From assembly GCF_009905735.1 (NCBI RefSeq), contig NZ_JAAALE010000001.1, positions 248,001 through 312,000 on the forward strand: DNA of 64,000 nucleotides, read 5' to 3'. Positions 25,376-33,187 of the stretch are shown one piece after another. Positions within the stretch are counted from its first letter, which is position 1. Every line of letters starts with the position of its first letter. The position numbers were made by a program, and so were the translations under genes. Under the pieces are notes generated by a model that searched no databases, was not told the DNA's origin, and saw nothing but the letters and a program-made list of their open reading frames with translations. This DNA comes from Porphyrobacter sp. SLTP (GTDB lineage: Bacteria > Pseudomonadota > Alphaproteobacteria > Sphingomonadales > Sphingomonadaceae).

Positions 25376-27912
25376 TATTCCGCGTCCTCGGTCAGCTTGG
25401 TGAAGGTCAGGAACTTGTCGGGGCTGACGCGGATCGCCGCGCCGGTGGGGCAGGCGCGCACGCAGGCGGGGCCGCCGTCGATGCCGGAGCACATGTCGCA
25501 CTTGATCGCCTGCTTGGGCTTGGCCGCGCCCTCTTTCTCGGCCCCTTTCTTGCGCCAGCTATAGGACGCCTCGCCCGGGCCGGGGCCCTTGCCGAACAAC
25601 ATCCATTGCAGCAGGCTCGGCTTCTTGGGCGGCTTGGCGTCCATGCGGATCACGCCATAGGGGCAGTTCCTCTGGCAATTGCCGCAGCCGATGCAGGTCT
25701 CGTCGATGAAAACCTCGCCATCCGGGCCGCGCTTGATCGCGTTGGGCGGGCAGTCGGCCATGCAATGCGGGTGTTCGCAGTGGCGGCACGAGGTCGGCAC
25801 GTGGAGGTGGGCGTAGGTCTTGCCCGCCTCCCGGTCGAGCCGCGAAAGCCCGTCATGGCTGTCGGCACAGGCTTTCTCGCAATTGTCGCAGCCGATGCAC
25901 AGCTTCTCGTCGATCAGCAGCACGTCGGTCGCCTCGCCGATGCCGTTGTCGACAAGGAACTGCGCGGTCTTGGAATAGAGATCGACCGCGCCGGAAAAGC
26001 TGTCTTTCTGCCCTTCGATAAAGGCGTTGGTGGCGCGGCGCGTGGCCATGTCGGTCATGGCCCGCTCGCGCAGCTTGGGGTTTTTCGCCAGCAGTTCGAG
26101 GAAGCCCTCGCCCGGCAGGCGGATCACTTCGGACTTGATCGCGGCCTTGACCGTGGCGGTGCGCGCGCTCCCGTCGATCACCGCCATTTCCCCAAAATAG
26201 GAACCTGCGGGGAGGTAAGACAGGAACACCGGCCGGTCGCCGATCTGCTTTTCGACGATCATCGAGCCGCGCCGGATAATGAAGACGTCCTTGTCGTCCG
26301 CGCCTTCGGTGACGACCACCTCGCCCGCGCGCTTTTCCATCACCTGCGCGGCTTCGACCAGCGGGGCGACATCCTCGCGGGTGAGGCCGGATCCGAACAT
26401 CTGGAGCAATTGCCGCTCGATCGAGATGCGCTGGATCTCCGCCTTGGCCGAGGGCACCTGCGATTGCAGCTTGAGCGCGGCGAGGCGCGAGATTTCGACC
26501 ACGATGGTGTCTTCGGCCGCGCGGATTGTAGCCCCGCGGCGGCGGCCCGAGATCAGACCAACCTCGCCAAAGATCGAGCCTGCCTCGATGGGAATGGTGA
26601 TCGACGGATCAGCCGGGTTTACTTCCACCGCGACCGACCCACTGGCGATCCCGAACAGCGATGATCCGGGCGCATTGCGTTCAAAAATCACCTCGCCGGG
26701 AGCGAAGAACTTCGCCTCGCTGTCCAGCATGAATTCGCGCATCTGCAACGGGTTCATGCCGTTCAGGATCGACACGTTGGTGCGCAGGAACTCCAGCCAT
26801 TCGTCCGTGCTGAGATTGCCGGGAAGCCCTGCAAACTTGGCCGCGATGATCGGCTCGTCGGCGGGCTTCAGTGCGGTGTTGCCGTTGATGAACTCGATGA
26901 CGTCATGGCCCTGGTTCATGCAGTGTTTGATCAGCGGGTATCCTGCCAACGCTCCGATCACGAAGATGCCGGGCGCGGTGCTTTCGAACACCGGGGAGAG
27001 CTTGGGGAAGGCGCTGCGGTCCTCGCTCGAAAACTCGATCCCGCATTCCTCGACAAAGGCGCGCGGCGGGGCCGATCCGATGCGGGCGATGATCCGGTCG
27101 CACGGGATGCGGATTTCGCCGTCGCGAGTGGTGAGCGTGATCCAGCCCGGCTCGATCGCCTTGGTCTCGCTCTCGGTGCGGACCATCAGCTTGCCCGCTT
27201 CGTGATCGGCCATCAGTGCTCTGACGTTTGCCGCCTTGGCGGTCGGAAATTCGATCCCCCGATTGAGGATCGAGACGGTGTTTCTCTGCGCCGGGTCTTC
27301 GGCGAGGCCGCGCGCGTTCTCGATCCCGGCGTCCCCGGTGCCGACGATGACGATGTGCTCGTCGACATACTCCGCCGGATCATTGAGCTGATACTGCACA
27401 TGCGGCAGGTCCGCACCGGGGCAGCGCATCCGGTTCGGATTGCCCTGCGTGCCGATGGCGAGGATGATGTTTTCCGCCATCACCACCTCGCCGTTCGTCA
27501 GCTCGATCGCATAGGGCGGAGCGTGGCGCTGGATTTCGCGCACGGATTTGGTGCCGTCCCGCGCGCGGGTGACGAGTTGCTGGACGCTGCCGGGGATCGC
27601 TGCGCCGGTGCCGCGGATCGCCTTGGCTTCGGCGTGGTATTTCACATTGACCTTGTGGCCCGCGATCTGCTCGTCCCACAGCCCGAGGATCGCCTCGCGC
27701 TTGCCCGCCTCGAAGTCGATGTCGGAGCGCAGCACCAGATTGCTGGGCGTCGCCATGACGTGCTTGCCCTTCTGGTATTTGTAGATCGTGTCCGACAGGT
27801 GGTCGGTCTTTTCAAGCAGCACATGGCTCAGCCCGAGCGCCGCTGCACGCGCGGCTGCGCTTAGTCCGGCAGGGCCAGACCCGATGATCGCGACTGTGTA
27901 AACATCGCCCAC
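25375..27912 (-). CDS. FAD/NAD(P) oxidoreductase with two cNMP-binding domains and a four-cluster ferredoxin module
   Basis: An 845-residue cytosolic protein starting at GTG 27912 behind GGGGGAGG. Residues 1-330 are a thioredoxin-reductase-like flavoprotein with two dinucleotide sites (IIGSGPAG near 10, IVGTGDAG near 190). Residues about 375-490 and 500-615 are two cyclic-nucleotide-binding domains; both keep the phosphate-binding cassette (FGEVGLISGRRRGAT with Glu450, FGEMAVIDGSARTAT with Glu575). From about 665 there is a DmsB-like ferredoxin module (CIGCDNCEKAC, CRHCEHPHCMADC, CIGCGNCQRNC, CDMC with CVRACPTG), consistent with four [4Fe-4S] clusters. It is the first gene of the - operon. 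Expected role: NAD(P)H- or quinol-linked electron entry gated by cAMP. The gating is inference. Confidence 0.92.
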   Translation of the reverse strand: MGDVYTVAIIGSGPAGLSAAARAAALGLSHVLLEKTDHLSDTIYKYQKGKHVMATPSNLVLRSDIDFEAGKREAILGLWDEQIAGHKVNVKYHAEAKAIRGTGAAIPGSVQQLVTRARDGTKSVREIQRHAPPYAIELTNGEVVMAENIILAIGTQGNPNRMRCPGADLPHVQYQLNDPAEYVDEHIVIVGTGDAGIENARGLAEDPAQRNTVSILNRGIEFPTAKAANVRALMADHEAGKLMVRTESETKAIEPGWITLTTRDGEIRIPCDRIIARIGSAPPRAFVEECGIEFSSEDRSAFPKLSPVFESTAPGIFVIGALAGYPLIKHCMNQGHDVIEFINGNTALKPADEPIIAAKFAGLPGNLSTDEWLEFLRTNVSILNGMNPLQMREFMLDSEAKFFAPGEVIFERNAPGSSLFGIASGSVAVEVNPADPSITIPIEAGSIFGEVGLISGRRRGATIRAAEDTIVVEISRLAALKLQSQVPSAKAEIQRISIERQLLQMFGSGLTREDVAPLVEAAQVMEKRAGEVVVTEGADDKDVFIIRRGSMIVEKQIGDRPVFLSYLPAGSYFGEMAVIDGSARTATVKAAIKSEVIRLPGEGFLELLAKNPKLRERAMTDMATRRATNAFIEGQKDSFSGAVDLYSKTAQFLVDNGIGEATDVLLIDEKLCIGCDNCEKACADSHDGLSRLDREAGKTYAHLHVPTSCRHCEHPHCMADCPPNAIKRGPDGEVFIDETCIGCGNCQRNCPYGVIRMDAKPPKKPSLLQWMLFGKGPGPGEASYSWRKKGAEKEGAAKPKQAIKCDMCSGIDGGPACVRACPTGAAIRVSPDKFLTFTKLTEDAE

Positions 27913-28020
27913 CTATCCTCCCCCTTGGATAGCGCGCACCCCGAGAGGCACCATACCCAAAACGGCCCCTGACGCCAGAGCGAATTGCCCCGCTGGGCCA
28001 CTGGTGCTAGCCGGTTTGGC
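27913..28020. promoter_or_regulatory. Divergent intergenic region between the oxidoreductase operon and the TPR gene
   Basis: This 108-bp gap must hold the promoter of the - electron-transfer operon and that of the + TPR gene. A strong ribosome-binding site (GGGGGAGG on the - strand) serves the GTG start at 27912. No confident -35/-10 pair or FNR-type box was seen. Confidence 0.5.
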
Positions 28021-28971
28021 ATGGCGTCAGACACACAACAGACAGCGGGCGGAGCGTCCAAGGCGGGCTGGGTTCTGCTGGGGGCGGCCTTGCTGCTGGC
28101 GGCAGGCTCGATCGGGTTCAATGTGTACCAGGGATCGGGCGGCGCGAACGCGCCTGCGGCTCCGACAGACGGCACCGCGACCATCGAACAATTGCGCGCT
28201 GCGGCTGAGGCATCGAAGGACGATGCGGGGCCGTGGGGCGACCTCGCCTTCGCCTATTTCGGGCAAGGCCAATATGCCGAGGCCGCCGCCGCCTATCGCC
28301 GCGCCTTGCAGATTGCGCCGGACGAGGCGGTGCTGTGGTCGGCGCTGGGCGAGACGCTGGTGCTGGCGAGCGAACGCGATCCGCTGCCGGCCGAGGCTTT
28401 GGCCGCGTTCCAGAAAGCGGTCGCGCTGGACGCCACCGATCCGCGCGCGCGGTATTTCCTCGCGGCGAAAAAGGATCTCGACAAGGATCACGAAGGCGCG
28501 CTGGCCGCGTGGCTCGATCTGCTCGCCGATAGCCCCCCCGGTGCGCCGTGGGAGGCCGATCTGGTGCGGACCATCGAGCAGGTCGGCAAGATGAACAGCA
28601 TCGACGTTGCCGCCCGCATCGCCAAGGCGCAAGCGGCGCGCCAGCCCGCGCTGCTGGCGCCCGGATCGGGGAGCGTCGCAGGTGAAGCGGCGTCACCTGC
28701 CCTACGCGGGCCGAGCGCGGCGGATGTCGCGGCGGCAGGCGCGATGAAACCCAGCGAACAACGCCAGATGGCCGAAGGCATGGTCGCGCAGCTTGAGGCG
28801 CGGCTTCAGAGCGAGCCGAAAAACGTCGATGGCTGGGTGATGCTGATGCGCAGCCGCATGACGCTGGGCGAACCGGCGAAGGCCAAGGCGGCGCTGGAGG
28901 CGGCGGTCAAGGCAAACCCCGGCGCGGCGGCGGAATTGCGCGCGCAGGCAGCGGGGCTGGGGGTCAGCTAG
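28021..28971 (+). CDS. TPR protein resembling CcmI/CycH-type cytochrome c maturation factors
   Basis: A 316-residue protein. The ATG at 28021 is chosen over an earlier in-frame start because it leads directly to the signal-anchor helix (WVLLGAALLLAAGSIGFNV, about residues 17-36). The periplasmic part has TPR repeats (AFAYFGQGQYAEAAAAYRRA, LWSALGETLVLASE, AFQKAVALDATDPRARYFLA) and a second TPR-like stretch at the C-terminus. Length and layout match the periplasmic TPR domain of CcmI/CycH/NrfG proteins, which hold apocytochrome during heme attachment. No other ccm genes are visible. Its position beside 25 predicted c-type heme sites makes a dedicated maturation chaperone role attractive, but the main ccm genes must lie elsewhere. 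Confidence 0.75.
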   Translation: MASDTQQTAGGASKAGWVLLGAALLLAAGSIGFNVYQGSGGANAPAAPTDGTATIEQLRAAAEASKDDAGPWGDLAFAYFGQGQYAEAAAAYRRALQIAPDEAVLWSALGETLVLASERDPLPAEALAAFQKAVALDATDPRARYFLAAKKDLDKDHEGALAAWLDLLADSPPGAPWEADLVRTIEQVGKMNSIDVAARIAKAQAARQPALLAPGSGSVAGEAASPALRGPSAADVAAAGAMKPSEQRQMAEGMVAQLEARLQSEPKNVDGWVMLMRSRMTLGEPAKAKAALEAAVKANPGAAAELRAQAAGLGVS

Positions 28972-29092
28972 GGCAAGCGGTCGTTCGGGCGCGCCTTCGC
29001 CGTGGTGACGGGCCAAGGATGCCCGAGAGGTCGGCCAGAGCGGCAGGTTGCAGGAATATGCCGCATCGCTGCGGATGACGGGGATTGGGTGG

Positions 29093-29575
29093 TTAGCTGA
29101 CACCCGCATTGTCGCTGGCCGAAACCCTGAATGGAAACTCCCGAAGGTGTTTCCCAGCTAGCTCGACTTTAGAGAGCGCAGTCCCAGACTTTCCGGCCAA
29201 CTCTTGGAACTCTGCTAGCTTCTCGCTCACGCACCAATCCGCGAGTTGAATGAGCCGGTCGAGAAAATGGTCGATCTCAACCGCAGTTTCCGGTGAGCGA
29301 ATGGGGATGAAGAAGTCGCCGAGATTTATGAGTAGAACGATGGCAGGATTGATCTTGTCATCCGTCCCGTCGCTTTCAAACCAAAATGACCCGCCGTAGC
29401 CGCTTCGCTTGAAAGCTGACCGCCACCATTGCTCTTGATAAGATATCGAAAGGTCATTGCTATGCCAGAGAAGCAAGCGCGGCTCGTCCTTTCGGCCGCT
29501 TACTGAGATGCCCCGTGCCTGTGCTCGCTCTCGCAAGCTGTCCAAGGCCCAGCGCTTATACTCCTTCGCATCCAT
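29093..29575 (-). CDS. Orphan protein of unknown function
   Basis: A 160-residue soluble protein starting at ATG 29575, with no signal peptide or transmembrane segment. It is rich in aromatic and acidic residues (EQWWRSAF, SFWFESDG, NLGDFFIPI, DWCVSEKL) and I do not recognise the family. Base composition is near 50% GC, well below the roughly 65% of its neighbours, and codon choice differs accordingly, suggesting recent acquisition. It stands alone: the next gene upstream is more than 400 bases away on the same strand and the gene downstream is convergent. It could be an accessory or immunity-type gene, but nothing in the sequence says which. Confidence 0.65.
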   Translation of the reverse strand: MDAKEYKRWALDSLRERAQARGISVSGRKDEPRLLLWHSNDLSISYQEQWWRSAFKRSGYGGSFWFESDGTDDKINPAIVLLINLGDFFIPIRSPETAVEIDHFLDRLIQLADWCVSEKLAEFQELAGKSGTALSKVELAGKHLREFPFRVSASDNAGVS

Positions 29576-29979
29576 TTGATAAGAATAGCTTCGACGCTGT
29601 GGTAAGCAAGCCTGATGTCCGTATTGGGGTCGCTTGCTGACTGGCAGGTTTTAGCCCCACTTGCGCCGATAGCGGACATTCGCGCTCCGTTTCCTACAGC
29701 CTTGCGCCCCGCTACATCTGTGCGCGACCGGCTCTTTCCTATCGTTGTGCGCACGGCCTAGCGAGGCCGCCTCTGGCGGAAAACACGTCTTGTTCCCTCT
29801 GTCCGTCCGCCCCCGACAATGGCAAGTAAAATTATGATTTCAATATAGAAAACTGTTTTTTGGGAAGGTGACAGGGTGTCACCTTTGTCACCTTCCCGAC
29901 AGTCGCCCGATGCAAAAAGGCCCCCCGCGCCCTGGTGGGAGCGTGAGGCCCGATTGTCCGGCAGGCCGGTGCGTTGCGC
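29576..29979. other. 404-bp non-coding stretch of lower GC with a nested inverted repeat
   Basis: No convincing gene was found. It holds a diverged GC-rich part (29620-29800), an A/T-rich stretch (about 29819-29860), then an 11/11 perfect inverted repeat, gggaaggtgac (29862-29872) against gtcaccttccc (29887-29897). Between the arms GTCACC/GGTGAC recurs, giving several copies of one 6-bp word; this could be an operator. The last part contains the probable gdhA terminator. Confidence 0.6.
29914..29950 (-). terminator. Probable rho-independent terminator of gdhA
   Basis: Reading the - strand downstream of the gdhA stop, GGCCTCACGCTCCC can pair with GGGGGGCC, followed by TTTTT (29918 down to 29914). 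The stem is imperfect but placement and the T-run fit an intrinsic terminator. Confidence 0.55.
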
Positions 29980-31335
29980 TTACACCACCCCGAATGCCAG
30001 CATTGCATCGGCGACCTTCTTGAAGCCCGCGATATTCGCGCCCTTCACATAGTCGATATAGCCGCCGCCCTGATCGCCGTAGCGGATGCAGGAATTGTGG
30101 ATGCCGGCCATGATGTCCCTGAGCATCTGCTGGAGCTCGTCTTCCTTCCATGACCGGCGTTCTGAGTTCTGGCTCATTTCCAGACCCGACACCGCCACGC
30201 CGCCCGCGTTCGAGGCCTTGCCGGGCGCGTAGAGCAGCTTGGCGGCCTTGAAGATGTGCACGCCGTCGAGATCGGTCGGCATGTTCGCGCCTTCGGACAC
30301 CGCGCGGCAGCCGTTGGCGACCAGCATTCTGGCATCCTCGCCCAGCAATTCGTTCTGCGTGGCGCAGGGCAGGGCGACATCGCAGGGCACGCCCCACGGG
30401 GTCTTGCCGGCGTGGAAGGTGGCCTTGGGGAAGGCCTCGACATATTCCTCTATGCGCCCGCGGCGGTGGGTCTTATGGGTCTTCACCCAGTCGATCTTCT
30501 CCTGATCGATACCGTCGGGATCATGGATGAACCCGCCACTGTCGGACAGGGTCAGCACCTTGCCGCCCAGTTGCACGATCTTCTCCGCCGCATGGGTCGC
30601 GACATTGCCGCTGCCTGAAATCACCGCGGTCTTGCCTTCAAGGTTCTCACCCTTGGTCGCCAGCATATTCTCAAGGAAATAGACCGCGCCGTAGCCGGTC
30701 GCCTCGGTGCGGATCAGCGAGCCGCCCCATTCCAGACCCTTGCCGGTCAGCACGCCGGTGAAGTTGTTGGTGATGCGCTTGTACTGGCCGAACATGAAGC
30801 CGATCTCGCGCCCGCCCACGCCGATATCGCCCGCCGGAACGTCGATATCCGCGCCGATGTGGCGGTAGAGCTCGGTCATGAAACTCTGGCAGAAGCGCAT
30901 GATCTCGCGCACGCTCTTGCCCTTGGGGTTGAAGTTCGACCCGCCCTTGCCGCCGCCCATGGGTAGGCCCGTGAGTGCGTTCTTGAAGGTCTGTTCAAAG
31001 GCGAGGAACTTCAGCACGCTTTCCGTCACCGAAGGGTGGAAGCGGATGCCGCCCTTGTAGGGGCCGATGGCGTTGTTGTTCTGGACACGCCAGCCGCGCT
31101 GGACGCGGATGTTGCCGGCATCGTCCTCCCAGCACACCCGGAAGGACACCACGCGGTCAGGCTCGGCAATGCGGCGGAGGATTTGTTGGGAGTGGTACTC
31201 CTCCTTGTCCTCCATGAATTCGAAGATGTCTTCGGCCACTTCCTGGACCGCTTGCACAAATTCCGGCTGGTGCGGATTGCGCTTTTTGACGCCCTCCATG
31301 AAGCCATTCAGGTCGACGTGGTCGGTCACTGCCAT
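29980..31335 (-). CDS. gdhA: Glutamate dehydrogenase (hexameric, GdhA type)
   Basis: A 451-residue enzyme, the normal length for hexameric bacterial glutamate dehydrogenase, interconverting 2-oxoglutarate plus ammonia and glutamate with NAD(P)H. The glutamate-binding and catalytic region is visible: GPYKGGIRFHPSV, then PMGGGKGGSNFNPKGKS with the catalytic lysine, and DVPAGDIGVGGREI. A Rossmann motif follows (VISGSGNVATHAAEK). The ATG at 31335 is preferred to an earlier in-frame one because a G-rich ribosome-binding stretch precedes it and it matches the family N-terminus. It stands as its own unit between hemN and the orphan gene and probably has its own promoter in 31336-31457. NADP versus NAD preference cannot be settled by eye. 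Confidence 0.96.
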   Translation of the reverse strand: MAVTDHVDLNGFMEGVKKRNPHQPEFVQAVQEVAEDIFEFMEDKEEYHSQQILRRIAEPDRVVSFRVCWEDDAGNIRVQRGWRVQNNNAIGPYKGGIRFHPSVTESVLKFLAFEQTFKNALTGLPMGGGKGGSNFNPKGKSVREIMRFCQSFMTELYRHIGADIDVPAGDIGVGGREIGFMFGQYKRITNNFTGVLTGKGLEWGGSLIRTEATGYGAVYFLENMLATKGENLEGKTAVISGSGNVATHAAEKIVQLGGKVLTLSDSGGFIHDPDGIDQEKIDWVKTHKTHRRGRIEEYVEAFPKATFHAGKTPWGVPCDVALPCATQNELLGEDARMLVANGCRAVSEGANMPTDLDGVHIFKAAKLLYAPGKASNAGGVAVSGLEMSQNSERRSWKEDELQQMLRDIMAGIHNSCIRYGDQGGGYIDYVKGANIAGFKKVADAMLAFGVV

Positions 31336-31457
31336 GATATTTCCCCCCCCAATATTGCTTGTATGCGCGCGATAGAGACTCCGCTTGTCGGTTTGCGGCA
31401 AACTATCAGGGCAAATTGCAATTCATGCAAGGAGCGAGGCATGCCGTCGGATGGTGG

Positions 31458-32732
31458 TCAGATCGCCGAACTGAAACTGCGTTGATTGGCCGCGCGGTAA
31501 CTGTCGAACATGGCGGCGATCACCCGGGCATAGGGCAGACCGCCGGGCAGAATGGCGAGCCGGTTGCCATCGAGCCGCGCCAGCCCGGTGGTGGTGAAGG
31601 GGGCGAGCCGATCCTGCACCTCGGCCAGCAGGCACGGCGAAAGCTCCGCTGCGCCTTGGCACAGCAGCGCCTCGATCACGCCGCCGCGCAAGGCATCTTG
31701 CGGTTTGCGCACGATTCCGTGGTTGGCGGAGAGGCGCCCCTCGCCCGATAACTGGCGGTATCGGCCGGTGTGTTTCTCGTTCTGCGCGAGGAGGCCCGGA
31801 AAGCCGCTGACCGCGCTCGCGCCCATGCCGATCAGCACGTCGGAGGGATCATCGGTAAAGCCCTGGAAATTGCGCCGCAGCGTGCCGTTGCGCACTGCTG
31901 CGGCCATCGGGTCATGCGGCAGGGCGAAGTGATCGAAGCCGATTGCGTCATAGCCATGCCCGGTCAGCATCGCGTGGGCCTGGCTCGCCATCGTGAAGCG
32001 CGCCGCCGCGCCCGGCAGGGCGTCTTCGGGGATCATCGCCTGACGCGGCACCAGATGCGGGACATGGGCATAGCCGAACACCGCCACCCGGTCCGCGCCG
32101 AGCTTGCGGGTGTATTCGAGGCTGTCTTCCAGATCCGCCTCGCTCTGGTGCGGCAGGCCATACATCAGATCGAAATTGAGACTGGTGACGCCTGCGCCCC
32201 GCAGCAGGTCAACGCTGCGACAGATCATGGTGAGCGATTGCTCGCGCCCGATCGCCTTCTGGCAATGCGCGGCGAAGGTCTGCACCCCCATGCTGGCGCG
32301 GGTGATGCCAACTTCGCCCAGCACCGGCGCCCATTCGGGGGTGAGGCTGCGCGGATCGAGTTCAATCGACCATTCGGGAGCAAACAGCGGGAAGTGGGCA
32401 TGGATCGCATCCACAAGGCTCAGGAATTCGCCCGGTTCGATCGCGTTCGGGCTGCCGCCGCCAAAGGCGATCCGCCGCACCCGCGTGCCTTGCGGGAGCA
32501 GGCTGGCGACCGTCGCGATCTCCTGATGCAGTGCGGCGAGATAACTCTCCACTCGCGCGCGCTTGTCCGAGGCGCCGGTGTTGCAGCCGCAATAGTAGCA
32601 GATCTTCTCGCAGAACGGGATGTGGAGGTAGAGCGAGATATCGCCCGACGCCTCGGCAATGGCGCGTTCGATTGCGCCATCCTCCAGCGGGCCGAAATCG
32701 GCGGCGGTGGGGTAGCTGGTGTATCGCGGCAC
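31458..32732 (-). CDS. hemN: Oxygen-independent coproporphyrinogen III dehydrogenase (radical SAM)
   Basis: A 424-residue radical SAM enzyme converting coproporphyrinogen III to protoporphyrinogen IX without oxygen. The cluster motif CX3CX2CXC is seen at Cys41, Cys45, Cys48 (CEKICYYCGC); GGGSPNAIEP and the family signature PRYTSYPTA near the N-terminus are present. The only in-frame start is GTG 32732, which gives an N-terminus about 15 residues shorter than usual. The in-frame sequence just upstream still reads like a HemN N-terminus (RPDLLATP) but runs into a stop inside a palindrome without a start codon. An FNR-type box lies 69 bases upstream. It follows the cbb3 oxidase genes, supplying heme under low oxygen. 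Confidence 0.94.
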   Translation of the reverse strand: MPRYTSYPTAADFGPLEDGAIERAIAEASGDISLYLHIPFCEKICYYCGCNTGASDKRARVESYLAALHQEIATVASLLPQGTRVRRIAFGGGSPNAIEPGEFLSLVDAIHAHFPLFAPEWSIELDPRSLTPEWAPVLGEVGITRASMGVQTFAAHCQKAIGREQSLTMICRSVDLLRGAGVTSLNFDLMYGLPHQSEADLEDSLEYTRKLGADRVAVFGYAHVPHLVPRQAMIPEDALPGAAARFTMASQAHAMLTGHGYDAIGFDHFALPHDPMAAAVRNGTLRRNFQGFTDDPSDVLIGMGASAVSGFPGLLAQNEKHTGRYRQLSGEGRLSANHGIVRKPQDALRGGVIEALLCQGAAELSPCLLAEVQDRLAPFTTTGLARLDGNRLAILPGGLPYARVIAAMFDSYRAANQRSFSSAI

Positions 32733-32764
32733 CGGCGTGGCGAGGAGGTCGGGGCGGGTGGTCT

Positions 32765-32786
32765 GAGGTTCGCGTTAGCGAACCTC
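32765..32786. repeat. Perfect hairpin at the hemN 5' end
   Basis: gaggttcgc (32765-32773) and gcgaacctc (32778-32786) are perfect reverse complements around a 4-base loop. The TAA that closes the hemN frame upstream (32777-32775 on the - strand) lies in the loop. It may be a small palindromic insertion or an mRNA hairpin. Confidence 0.75.
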
Positions 32787-32800
32787 GCTACAAGGCGTCT

Positions 32801-32814
32801 TTGAGCGAGATCAA
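32801..32814 (-). promoter_or_regulatory. FNR-type box upstream of hemN
   Basis: The + strand reads TTGAGCGAGATCAA, one base from the TTGAT-N4-ATCAA consensus for FNR/FixK regulators. It is centred about 75 bases upstream of the hemN GTG and overlaps the stop of the small Cys-rich protein gene. hemN is a classical FNR target, which supports the call. Confidence 0.7.
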
Positions 32815-33041
32815 TTCGTCCGCTTCGTGGCCTTTTGTTCGTTCTTTTCGCGGCAGGTGCCCGCGTGGCAACCCTTGGGGTGGCAGTTGCGGCTATCGTC
32901 TGCCGGGGCGTCGTCGCCGAGCGGGATGGTGATCGTGCCGCCATTGCACAGGGTCGCGGTGATCGCTCTGTGCTGAGCCGGATGCGGGCCGAGCATCACC
33001 GGCACCAGTGCGGCCAAGGCGAGGGAGAGGCCGCTGCTCAC
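32811..33041 (-). CDS. Small exported Cys/His-rich protein downstream of ccoS
   Basis: A 76-residue protein starting at GTG 33041; the start overlaps the ccoS stop as GTGA, which supports real, coupled translation. The N-terminus is hydrophobic (LSLALAALVPVML), consistent with a signal peptide. The mature part has four cysteines and several histidines, in CNGGTITIPL and in NCHPKGCHAGTCR, a metal-binding-looking CHX3CHX3C arrangement, and ends in a Lys/Arg-rich tail. No named family is recognised. As last gene of the cbb3 assembly operon (ccoI is a copper exporter, ccoS an assembly factor) it may handle copper for oxidase assembly in the periplasm; this is inference from motif and position. 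Confidence 0.75.
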   Translation of the reverse strand: MSSGLSLALAALVPVMLGPHPAQHRAITATLCNGGTITIPLGDDAPADDSRNCHPKGCHAGTCREKNEQKATKRTN

Positions 33042-33187
33042 GCCTCGTCCTCCTCATCGATCAGGATGCGATTGGCGGCACCGTCCATGTCGTCATACTG
33101 CCCGTCCTTCATCGACCAGAAGAAGGCGACTAGGCCGAGCAAGCCCATGCCGAGCGCGATGGGGATGAGGAAGGCGAGGCCGGTCAT
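33038..33187 (-). CDS. ccoS: cbb3-type cytochrome oxidase maturation protein CcoS/FixS
   Basis: A 49-residue protein beginning MTGLAFLIPIALGMGLLG, with one transmembrane helix and then the family hallmark FFWSMKDGQYDDMDG and an acidic tail ending in EDEA. CcoS is needed to insert heme b and CuB into CcoN. The ATG overlaps the ccoI stop by 4 bases (ATGA), and its own stop overlaps the next gene as GTGA. Length and motif match the family. Confidence 0.95.
   Translation of the reverse strand: MTGLAFLIPIALGMGLLGLVAFFWSMKDGQYDDMDGAANRILIDEEDEA

Noticed and set aside
29500..29754. 84-codon - strand frame upstream of the orphan gene
   Set aside because: It overlaps the orphan gene start in another frame, has no ribosome-binding site or domain, and probably reflects degenerate non-coding DNA.
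29862..29897. The 11-bp inverted repeat as an intrinsic terminator
   Set aside because: On neither strand does a T-run follow the stem (the T-run precedes it on the + strand), so an operator-like role is more likely than termination.
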